Both the position numbers and the translations under genes were made by a program. A stretch of DNA of 64,000 nucleotides from Meandrina meandrites (taxonomy: Eukaryota; Cnidaria; Anthozoa; Scleractinia; Meandrinidae): NCBI GenBank assembly GCA_963693305.1, contig OY855913.1, positions 4,601,001 through 4,665,000 on the forward strand, given 5' to 3'. The notes below the pieces were generated by a model that saw only the letters and a program-made list of their open reading frames with translations, made no database searches and was not told the DNA's origin. Shown in pieces: positions 49,800 to 60,838 of the stretch (position 1 is its first letter; each line of letters begins with the position of its first letter).

Positions 49800-52423
49800 A
49801 AGTTTTAACGGGATATTGAATATTATGGAACAGAAAACATCTTGAAAGGTTAAAAAATGTTAAATTTGTTGTATTTTATGTGCCACTACAAACTTCAAGA
49901 TCTAAGGCCAACGTCATAGGATCTTGCTATTTTTCCAGCAGTTGCTTCAGTCAGGTGAACAATATTTCCTGTTACACTGATCGGAGAGAACAGGATAACA
50001 ACTCAGTTGCCAGCACACAAATTGCAAACTGCTGTATGCCAAAACCGAAAACAGGGGAAGCAACGTGTCAAGGTAAGATTAACATCAAACAGAAAAAGGA
50101 AAATTAAAGATGATTGTTGTCGAAAAGTCAGACTTGCGAATAACCTCTCAAAAAGGCAAATTGTTTATTTACATTACAAGATCAGTGAATCGTTTGCAGT
50201 GTTTATTAGAAATTTGATGGGAAATTCTAGAATATATTTATTGCCTGGAATTATCATGATCATACATGCATAAACAGTTTATTCTACAAGTACAGGTTTG
50301 CGTGATAAAGACATTTTTCAACTTCTTTCGATTCTCCAAGCAAGTAAAAAATTAACCCCTCTGCACTATAAAAACCATAATCTCAACGAACATCCATTAC
50401 TGTAAATATTTTGACGGAGAGTTGCTAGCGGTTATAGTATGTTCGCTATATCGAGGTTGCTGAACTATAAAATAACAAAAAGCTAAGATAGATTTGATCT
50501 TATCCCTGTGGGAGCACTATAGAAGAATACATTTATATGCAGTTTGGATTAGCGTACTACATAAACAACCAATTCGTACGTTATTCCAAGAACCCAAGAT
50601 GAAAAGAGTTCCTGTGAAAATTTCGCTATAATTGATTTTCAACAAGTTTACACTTTCCCATGACAACTTAAGCCAACTTTAAGCCAATCAACAATCTGTA
50701 CGAAGTAGGTTGTGTAATTTAATTTTTACAGTGGTCGCCAAGGCATAATTAATATTTAAACTAACGCAAGTTAAAATTGCCAAACACATTAAGACGGAAT
50801 CCGCCAGGACTTCGAGTAGTTATTGGACAAAATTATGTACCAAAATTATTTACACCTTATTGCAAGCTTTTGTGTTACTGCTTCAAATATCTTATCAAAA
50901 GAAATCTTTTCTAACAACACCAAACATCGAAAACCGATTTCGAAGTTCCACTGAATTCCACTAAATCGCTTAGCTTTTGCCTATAGCTTGTGAACTTTGA
51001 ATTTCATTTTCTCAGGCTCTGATAAGAAATTGTTGTACCAAAATTATTTACACCTTATTGCAAACGTTTGTGTTACTACTTCAAATATCTTATCAAAAGA
51101 AATATTTTCTAACAACACCAAACACCGAAAACAAATTTCCAATTTCCCACTGAATTCTAGTGAATTGCTTAAAGACGATTTTACAAAATGGCTGCACGTG
51201 AGAATTTGCCTATACCTTGTGAACTTTGAAATTCATTTTCTAAGACTCTGATAAGAAGTTGTTGTCGGTGTTATCAGGGATTATTACTTACATCTTTACC
51301 TTTTATTTAGGGTAGAAAATAACGCAATAGGATTTAAATTATTCTGGTACTCGATTTTTGTCCAACTTTAATAAATATTACTCGACGTCCTGGTGGATTT
51401 CGTCTTAACTAGTCCAAATGATTGTACAGTGTGGTGCTCAAGAATTTACTGTGTCGATCTCTAGAATTTAAAGACGAAGTTTGTCAGAAAGGGAAAAATC
51501 GTGACAATTTTTTTTTGACCAACTAAAATAACAGTCTCCATGCAGCCTGCTGGGATACTCTTGATTAGTTGGTGAAAATGTCAAATTTACATTTTAAGAG
51601 AAAGTGCTTTTAATGAATGTTATTTAAAAAAACACTTTACCTCGCACCTCTGTTTTAAATAGCGCCCATTGACTACTTTGCTTCCAGAAGTCTGTGTTAG
51701 TGTTATTTTTGATTTATTTTTACTGGAAATAACAGTTAATAAATTTTGTAAGCAGATGTTAATAATTGGCCACACAAAATCAGAGGAAGTTTATAGCAAA
51801 GAATAGGGAGTATTGTCAATAAAAAATGGCACCCTACGAAATACCAGTTCTAATAAACTCACTGGAAGCCTAAAATTTACAAATTAGCACAAGACATGCA
51901 CAAAGATTAAGGGGGCGGTAAAGCTGCTTTGTCTTGGGGAACAAATTTCTTACGTTCTGCTCACTAATTAATGCCAGCTTCCTTCAAATCATGATATTCT
52001 TAGCCATCCATTGCTGATTGGTAATCTCGAACGACTCTTCTTTTCTGTCCTCATGCGAAACATCCCCGCCCTCTTGTGTTAATGAAGTTTTAATTTTCGA
52101 GTTCTGCTTTTTTTCTTTGCAAATTCACTTTATTGCATAGTAATTTCCTTGTGAACCAAGACCAATGCAGTCTCAACACGTATAATGCCTCTTCACTTTA
52201 AAATGTTACGACTGATTCGGATCCTCGTTCAGTAGCCCTCTATCTTAACATAAGTGACAGCAGTTTTAGTCATTCGAGTTGTCCATTTAGGTAGCAGAAT
52301 ATGGCCATGGCTATTAGCTACATATATTTTCTCGATAACTTACAGCGTAGTTATGACTGGCTTCAGAGGAACGGAACTTAAAATGATTAGCGTAATGGAC
52401 AAAATTGACTTTGCCTTTTGCAG
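49800..52423. other. upstream flank of gene 4
   Basis: AT-rich, aligning with the gene 3 upstream flank except for the TIR element at 50788-51413. The promoter and any 5' exon of gene 4 should lie here; an acceptor (CTTTTGCAG) ends at 52423. No other gene is seen. Confidence 0.5.
50788..51413. mobile_element. non-autonomous TIR element, copy B, with internal duplication
   Basis: Ends TTAAGACGGAATCCGCCAGG and CCTGGTGGATTTCGTCTTAA are inverted repeats, continuing inward through CGAGTA and TTGGACAAA. Inside, about 200 bases (beginning CCAAAATTATTTACACC) occur twice in tandem, at about 50840 and 51038. Unit 1 has no insert at the matching place (about 39058-39066). It is related in inverted orientation to 37003-37412. 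Confidence 0.75.
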
Positions 52424-52465
52424 TTTAGCACATCAAAAAGGCTGACGGTATTGTACCTAGTCAAG

Positions 52466-55400
52466 ATGACGTTTCCACAGATCGCTAAAATAGCTTTCAT
52501 GATCACAGCTGTGTTGCTTTGGATGCCCGTCGCTATGATGAAGCAGCATGGGGGTCATTTATGTCTGTCGGATGAACTTTCGGTGTCGGTTCTTCGTTCT
52601 CCTCCATTTACCACTGTATCTGATTCTGGAGAAGTGGAAGGATTATTGGGAGAATTCTTCTCTCAACTTGTCCAGAGATGTTTAAATCGAAATCCATGCG
52701 AACATCCTAGCAATGTCATCAACACAACAATTGTCAACTCCACGGAAGACTTTATTTCGACCATACGGGGAAACAAGACCGATATCGCCTTCCCGATATC
52801 AAAACCAATAAAAATGTTGCTGTCTGCAGATGATCCCGACAGCGACAAAGAAACGCCACCACTGATGTTTGAATTATTCATAACATCTCCAGGATATTTG
52901 CTCATTATGGACGTTGGCCATATTAACCACAGAATCATTAAGCTCGAGCTGAAAAGCCTATTTGAGAACTGCTGGCCCATGGTCGCGTTTACACTGTTAA
53001 TCGCTGGAATTTCAGGAATGGTGGTGTGGATTCTGGTAAGCCGGACTAGTTATAGTCCCATAATGCCCTTTTTAAATGAGTGTTGTAAAACCAAAGTACG
53101 AAGACCATCTAGTGAGCCAATCAAAACTCGACGCAAATGCATGTAGCTAGCGGAAAGTATATAAGGAAGTTGGTTTAATTTTACTGCCGATTGAAAGAGA
53201 AAGTGAAGCGACTTCCCTTTTTTTCATTGTATTTCATTCAACCACTGAATGTAGTCAAGCAAAAAGGACACATATAATAAATTAAAGATTACTTTTGACA
53301 TTCATTTTTAAATCTTATTAAAAAATTAAAACAAGGAAACCCTCGAAGAGAATATGCCACATTCATTGTTGCATGGGGAGAACATCTCGGAACAAGCTTT
53401 GGTCAGTGTACTAAGGGAAGTGGCAGAGTTTATTTGTTTTAATAGTAGAAGTAAATGCAACACTAAAGAAGAAACTGTTTCATTTTTCTCTTTCTTTCAG
53501 GAAACATACTTCAATGAAAAGGAATTCCCTCGTTCATTTACTAAAGGCTCGTACGAAGGATTTTGGTGGGCCTTTGTTACCATGACAACAGTCGGGTAAG
53601 AGGAACAACCCCTGTGGAGAAAAAGTTAATAAAACAATTATCCTGGTCAATCTTGCAGAATATCCAGCGATTTCGCAGGATAATTGTTAAATGGCTGAAC
53701 TTGGCATGAATATCTAATCTATGATACTTTTCCTTTGGGTTTTAATTAGGAGATAAAGCCTTAGACTCGTCAAAGAAGTGTCCATCGAAATAAACTCGTA
53801 ATTGCATTTAACGACAACGGCCAAACCATGCGAACAGTTCGGATCTGGTCAGCAGTTACTTATCTCATCATAACTCATTGCTATGTCCTTAAAAAAGTTT
53901 ATCTTCTTTTCCTTTCGCCCTATATTCCCTGCAAATTGGATCAAATAAGCATAAATAAACTTACTGCCTTGTGCTTAATATTATTCTAGATTGCATTTGA
54001 AATCATGTTAGAATCTTTACAAATGGCCTACACTGAGAATCTACACCTCATTGCGAATAATGCAAAAGGACGTAAAAAAATAGCGTAAACAGGCTTAATG
54101 CTTGATCGAGTACACGTATCATCCACTCAACATATTTAGTAAAGCTGAAATTTGAAAATAAAATCTATTAGCCTGCGTAGCTGGCGCATAAAGGGGGAGG
54201 GGGGTGAGGGGGTGGGAAATCGGGAGGAAAAAAAGAGCGGGCGGAAACCCCCTCCCCCCCCCCCCTCCCCCTTTATGCGCCAGCTACGCAGGCTAAAAAC
54301 CTATGGGTGTGTAAGATATTAGAAATCAGAAAACGGAAAGTAGAGGCTTTAATTGATGGTATACAGCGCTGAAAGAAGCTCTCACTCTTACTCCAGTCAT
54401 AAACACGGGAACAATGAGACCCCTACCTGAAATTATACTCTTGTTCTCTCATTTTTCCCCTCAAAAAGGTTGCTTGTGAAAACTATAAGCTTTCTCCGTT
54501 AATTGATTAATGACACGTTTCCTGTTTTAAATTTCAGCTACGGAGACAAGACCCCAAAATTTGTTTTCGGTCGGTTGTTTGGCGTCCTGTGGATCTTGAT
54601 TGGTTTAGTCACCATAGCATTGTTCACCGCGAATGCTACAAGTGCCCTCAGTATTGGTTCAAATGCTCTTGCAAAGCTGGAAGGAAACAAGGTAAAACAA
54701 AACCTGATCGAAACTTTTTGGCACTGTTTTTGTTCTAGCTTTTCGCTAGAAAATTTAATAAAATGAACGCAATTCAAAATTTGTTTAATCTGCCTGCTTA
54801 GTATTCTGCCTGTCTGCACTCCGCCTGTTCTCCCTGGAATGCATTCAAGCAATGATATAACTACAATTTGCGATTTTTCCTGGAATCTATCTGGGTAAAT
54901 CTTGTCGTGTCAAGTTTTAAAAACTTGATCTGACGTTTCCTTCTCGAAGAAATCATGTGCAGGATGTTCTACCTGTTGGAGGTTTTCAAATTTTATTTTT
55001 TGGCTCGAAAGGTCAGGTATTTTGTTATTAAGTTTCTTCCACCAATTTTGGCTATTTTTTGACATTTATGAAAAGCAAATAGAACATGTAGAATCCAAGA
55101 TGGCAAATTTTAAAATTTGGTATGACGTCATAACGCAATTATTGCTGGTTTTCACTGTCACGCCGCAAAAAAATAAATCCAAATCTATTGAGTGAAAAAA
55201 CTCAAGAATATTATAGGTTCTAGAAAATTACCAGATATTCTGTTTGTCCAAGTCTCGGGTTTGTACGGTATTCCGTACTCGAGTTATCCGTCAAAATGTT
55301 CCACACAAATTTACAGAGCACAGTATGGAAACGCCATGTTGGTGCCCATGCAGATGGGCACCAACATGGCGGGCGGAAATCAATGAAAACACCTGGAATT

Positions 55401-55894
55401 CACTTTTGCTAGAAAAGGCAGTCAGGTCACTCTCATGAACAAGTAAACATTCACATAAACACTTCTCGCAAAACCTCAACTGTTCAGATTGTTAAAAATC
55501 ACAGGATGAGGCATTGTTTTACAGCATAAGTGACAGACTTCTGGCGGCCATCTTGATGGTCTATCTTAAAGACGACGGCTGCTATCGAGCTAAAAACCTT
55601 CAACAAGATATATATTAAGGATGTCTAATAGCCAGTGAAGGATAAAAACTCGGGGGTCTTCGATTCTGGATTTTAGAATTTTGATGACTTAACGTGAAAA
55701 CCAAGAATTGTCCACATGCACAACTACAAAAAGTCAGTTAGCTAGAGTGGTTTTACTTCACCCGTGGAATAGTAACTAAACTTTAATATAATATTTATTA
55801 CACAGTAATTCCATTGTTTTCTTTTGTTACTAGCTCTAATACAAGTTTTATCATTACATGTATGGCTTTCGACAAACCCACACCAGGCCCACGC

Positions 55895-55925
<31 letters not shown>

Positions 55926-58900
55926 GGCTCTGGCAAAATAGAGTTAAGTGCAAATTTGTGAAATGTTGCAGGGGAAAGCTAAGGAATCAATAAGTTAATA
56001 GTCATTATTCAAGTTATTACATAACAATAATTATTTTTTATTATTATTGGTCTACACTATTGGTGGTTTTCATCAGTATTACAAAATATCACAAAACTAT
56101 CAGTATATAGAGAAGGCAGAAATAAATCTTTTGCCAAAATTATACCTCTGCAGCATTTTTCACAACCAAGTTTTAAGGAAAATAATTTTGACCAAATATT
56201 AGGATTAAGTATGCAGCCGCCATGTTTGTGTCCATCTCTGGGGCACAAATATGGGAGCCACAGAATTGTACAGTCGGTTAAGTAAATTCCACCAATAATA
56301 TTCGCTTTCATTTAGATACACTTTCTAAAGTGATATTTAAAGTGATATTTAAAAATATTATCACGTCTGAAAATTGAAAAATGTGAAAAAATACACATTT
56401 TTTGTGACAGTTGAGAAACACGTTCATCCGGGACATGATAAATTTCAAAGTTTTTTTTTCTCCTAAACGATGCACTGAATAGATGCCAAAATTTGTATAG
56501 AGCTTTGTGTTCTTTAATAGCTTTGTAGGATTTTAGAGTTTTGAATTTTGATTTCGGGCGAAAGAAAACCGCCAGTAGGTTGTCCTTATTCTGTTCTCAC
56601 CATATCGTATTTACCAGTCAAATTTATGGTGAACAGACTTTGCTTTACCGTGGTTCATGATTTGCTGTAAGCTGCAGTCTAAGCTTTATACCAGTAAACG
56701 CGCCATTTTCAACGCTTTTACAAAAGCGGCTGCTCGACTGATTCCGTCATTTCTTTTTCAGATTGGTGTGTTGAACTATTCATTAGCGAAGCTAGCGGCT
56801 AATGAAAGAGGAGCTATCGTGAAAGGTGAGTTATTGAAACTGATTTGCCCAGAAGAAAATTAAAAGGACTGTTTTAAAATCAAGATCCCAAAGCGATTGA
56901 AAAATATTTTGAAAGGTCTGTGAACTAAGCGTGGGTAAACATACTTTTGTACTGGTCTCCTAAAATAGCGTTTTCGTATGACTTCACGACAGCCATGTTG
57001 GTGTTCTAAAACAAAGAAACGGCGGCCATATTGGTGTACCAAGCCATCCCTCCGGGAATTCAACTCTATTTTTATGCAAAAATCATCTTTTGTTGTAGTA
57101 AACCAAGATGGCCGCTGGTCACGTGAGTGAAAACGCTCTGTAGGCGATGTGCATGATCAGGGGCGTTCCTAGCCTTTTTTTGTTTGTAAGCCCTGGCGTG
57201 GCATAATTCAGAATATTGGCAATATGGGCGCGAGAGCGCCCATTTGGAGCGACGAAGTCGCGACTTACTAGGGGGTTCCGGGGGCATGCCCCCCCCCCCC
57301 CCCCCCCTCGGAAAATTTTGAAATTTAAGTACTCTGAGATGCAATCTGGTACAATCTGGACGCTTAAATTTGGCAAATGCCAGGATTCCATATTGAATTA
57401 TTATACCGTCCGAACGACTTGTAAGCCCGTGCTTATTTGCTTAAAGGCAGGTACGCGCCTGATGATGGCGTACTTTGACTACAACTACCAGAATCCTTCA
57501 CTTTTTCTTTTTATCATTCTAAAGCGATTGTTTTTAAATCCCACTGCGGATTCAAATTTTAAATAATAACGGTAAGCGAAATAAATTTTGGTATTTGTAG
57601 TCAAATGGACGACATCGCGTGTAAATGTGCTATTCCTAGCCCCTCCCCCACCCCCTTTCTCTTGGAAAACGTCCAAGATTTGACCGGCCGTAAAACTGTA
57701 ATATTGACGCGCGAACGTGACAACCAGTGCAAGACGCTTCACAGGTGTCTGCAGAAACGTGGCATCAACATATAATATATCTCGGGTCAAATTGTAGATC
57801 TCTCGGATCAAACCGTAGATCTCTCGGGCCCTGAGTGAGGTGGTAAATTGGTGGTAGACTAGGTGGTATCTCTTACTCAGACCTGCAACAGAACTTGTCC
57901 TTAGCTGCTAATGCCCGGTTTTCGCTTATCATCTTTGCAGCTGAACTCAGATGTTATAAGGCCAGTGATAGGTTAGTTTTAATCGGGATTGGAAAAAATG
58001 TAGGGCTTCCACGCGGCTACCCAAAGCCCGACAGTGGGAGCTAAGGGTGATGGATCGCAATCGACTGCTTGGCTCTGTAGGTCTTAGGGGTATGGTTTCT
58101 TTTAATCCCACCCCACACAGCATGTAGGGCTCTAGCCCTCACTCTGGATCAACAGGGCACCGCGCTTTACTCGAGGCCAAAATATGTCACAATATTTAAT
58201 TACTTGTTTATCTATTTAATTTTTAATCTTGGATATTACTTAGTCTAGTTGTCCCCCATTGGCTCTATTGCTAAACATATCGACACATTGCATGTCCAAA
58301 CCGTGATTAAAGTCGTTTGAGCCAGATTTTACTTAATAAAAGTACTAACTTTGCAGCCATTAGATAATTAAATTAGATAAATGATTACACCTGCTATTTT
58401 CAGCTTTTTCATCAGTTCACAACCTCTTCAACGACCTCAAGAGCAATGAAATAGACGGCATCCTTATGGAGAGATACAAGGGCGCGTTCTTCCTTGACGC
58501 AATGAATGAGACGACATTCAGAGTGTTTAACAGCTTCCCCGAGGAAATTCCGTATTACATTGCAATGCCCGACACCCAGTTTTCCAGAGATTTAATGGGC
58601 CAGGATTCATGCTTCAAAGCACACATTGATAATCCGAATATGGATAGTTTGTTCATCACATATCTCAAGCCAGTCAAGGTAACCGACGTTCCGTATTTTC
58701 TCGATTAGACGCCGCCGGCGTATATTTTAAACTTGGTCATTTGACTCCTGCATTTTCTTCGAGCCCGGTTTTCATTAAGCAACGGTTTTATTCATTATTT
58801 TTGACAAAAATGTATCTGGCTAATACACCTACAGCTCCTAAATAAATACCCCAGGGGGACTATTTTCAACTCCACTTTGGAGACCTGTCGTTTATTCGGC

Positions 58901-59782
58901 ATTCGGCATTCAATCGAGAAAATACAGTATGGGATCTGTCGGAGAAATATATCGGGCACAGTTAGGGTCAAATATCTTTGTCCGTACCATTATTCTACGA
59001 CTGTGTATTAGTTTTGCGAGCACAATGGTAGACAAACAAACAGACAGACAGACGGACAGAGGGCCAGGCACATGACTAACACGGGAAGGATTTGTTTTAG
59101 TACTTAAAATTACTTTTTTTGCCTATTATCATGTAGCCTTATAACCCCGACGAGGATTCCGTCAGTATCTTCTCTGGTGAATCAGAAGGAACCAGGAATG
59201 GTCTGTTGGTCCTTATGGGCATTTTCTTGGGTCTTGCATTTGTCGGGATCATTGCAGAAGTCGTTTACAGGATGGTGCGGAAAGCAAAGAAAGTGCAAAA
59301 CGGTGAAGGTATAACGCCCGAACTGATAGTTTACACGTACACCCACAGCTGAGAAAAAAATGTCAGTTTCGTCTGTTTTGAAGCTGGAGTTGACTTGTGT
59401 AAAAAGAACACCTGGACCCTATAGGTGAAGACGGCAATTCCCACGCTACAATAGCGTACCATGGGCTGTTCACAGACCGTCTCATTTGACGATTCTCTTT
59501 CCCTGAGAAAAACGTGTTTTTCGGTCTGCCTGTGAATTGAATTTGAGAGTGAGAGAGGGTATTTCTTCACAGTTAAGCGATTTTAAAAATTCTCTTTCAG
59601 ATGGAATCGACTTGAAGCAAGTTAGGGTCCAGTCGACATCTTTCAAAGCTGACCTCAAAGATGTGGAGGACAAGCTTGGCCAGCTGGTGCGAGAGGTCGG
59701 TAAACTGCAAGAACAACTTACAAATATTTCAATCCATACGAACGAAAGACTCGGATCGGGCCAGACAACCATCCATGCGTAA
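52466..59782 (+). CDS. K+-filter ionotropic glutamate receptor-like channel, gene 4 (seven exons)
   Basis: Exons: 52466-53035, 53501-53595, 54538-54691, 56762-56825, 58404-58678, 59137-59308 and 59601-59782 (stop TAA), phases as in the other copies; 503 residues. Signal peptide about 1-24; S1 with GLLGEFF and DIAFPISKPIKMLL; TM1 about 170-190 (CWPMVAFTLLIAGI); filter TTVGYGD at 219-225; TM2 FGVLWILIGLVTIALF. S2 has IDGILMERYKGAFFL and IPYYIAM; TM3 is VLMGIFLGLAFVGII; a C-terminal coiled coil follows. It differs from gene 3 by three extra residues in S1 (EHP) and by many substitutions in the S1 and S2 lobes, while the pore loop and C terminus are almost the same. Predicted to be a ligand-gated K+-permeable channel subunit that might co-assemble with gene 2 or 3 products. 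Confidence 0.9.
53633..53688. repeat. short hairpin insertion in gene 4 intron 2
   Basis: AACAATTATCCTG and CAGGATAATTGTT form exact arms. The matching part of gene 3 intron 2 lacks it. Confidence 0.7.
54168..54296. mobile_element. G-rich hairpin element in gene 4 intron 2
   Basis: Begins TTAGCCTGCGTAGCTGGCGC and ends with its exact reverse complement; inside are GGGGGAGGGGGGTGAGGGGG and a matching C-rich arm. Gene 3 shows the uninterrupted site (about 41725-41740). The flanks AAATCTAT and AAACCTAT look like a slightly decayed target duplication. Confidence 0.8.
55332..55371. repeat. hairpin CGCCATGTTGGTGCCCAT in gene 4 intron 3
   Basis: CGCCATGTTGGTGCCCAT is followed after four bases by its exact reverse complement. 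Confidence 0.8.
57145..57325. repeat. GC-rich repeat with poly-C tract, gene 4 intron 4
   Basis: AGGGGCGTTCCTAGCC, GGGCGCGAGAGCGCCC (palindromic), GGGGGTTCCGGGGGCATGCC and a long poly-C run. A sequence type common as dispersed repeat in marine invertebrates; not present at the matching place in gene 3. Confidence 0.45.
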
Positions 59783-60686
59783 CAGAGAGATGACGACCTT
59801 GGCAACCACATTACCAGGAATTCCTGAAGTTAACTTGGTTTTGAAAAACTGAATAGCATCACTGACAGCTCTTGGGGTTATCTCATCGCATGCGAACGGC
59901 ACTAAACGAATAGTTAGGAATTCACAACTAATGACATTGAAGATGGACGAAAACTGGCCGCGCAAAACTTTGCTCCCTCAGCGGTACAGAAATCCAAGAT
60001 GGCGCTGGCCAATTTTGCACCGCAAATTTAAAGCATGCTCTATGGCCCGCGCCACCCCACACTTCCAACAATGTCTATCAAATGTACCATGCGCGATTTA
60101 GGGGAAGCACCAATAGTTTTGTTTAAACAGGTTACACAGAAATACCACAAAAATCATTGCAATACATATTCACTCCTAAGACCAATATTGTACAACACAT
60201 ACGAGATCCTAAATCGCGCATCATATGAAAGTAAAACGAGACAGAGAGGCCATAGTAAATACGTTGGTGGTAGTCGAACCTGAGTCACATGGGCCAAGAG
60301 CGACACTTAGAGTACCGTGCCACCAGAGACCTAGCAGAAGGGTCATGGAATATCCGGCAGGAGTAAAAATATGGCCTCTCCCTTGAGGTACAACGAACTG
60401 ACCACTCTCCAGTAAGTGACTTCTCAGGCTAACCGGAGCGTTATTTATACTCCGCGAAAAAAAAAACGGCGTGTAATGTATAAAATCTCACGAAGATGTG
60501 CCATTTCACTATACGCGTGTTTAAAGATGTCGTGTTGACCGTGTTTCTTTAAGCAAATCAAAAGTCAAGATCAGATTGACGAAGGGAGACGTGTCATAAC
60601 TATTTCAGATAACACGTGGCAAACGGATTTGACTTGGTAACCCCAGGATCGTTGTTAAATCGTGAGAATCGAATCGAATCGCATCA

Positions 60687-60838
60687 TAATGTTGTTATGT
60701 AGTTATTGTAAATAGTCAAATTTAATTTTTCTTAAATTTTATATCAATTTTAATTTGTGTCCCCTATTAGTAGAGGGTTTTATCCTCGGCTGGACTACAA
60801 TTAATTGACACATTAATGAAGTTATTCACTCATTCATT
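60687..60838 (+). mobile_element. LINE-like 3' tail inserted after gene 4
   Basis: A stretch ending GAAGTTATTCACTCATTCATTCA interrupts sequence that is continuous in unit 1 (AATCGTCATAAGATAAGG near 49303-49320). ATCATA and TCATAA at the two edges suggest a short target duplication. The ATTC-repeat tail and lack of coding sequence fit a 5'-truncated non-LTR retroelement. Confidence 0.5.

Noticed and set aside
40704..53146. Read-through of exon 1 into intron 1 in genes 3 and 4 giving similar short tails (VSRTSYSP..)
   Set aside because: The similarity is explained by the recent duplication; the donor GTAAGC is good and the following exon is present in all copies.
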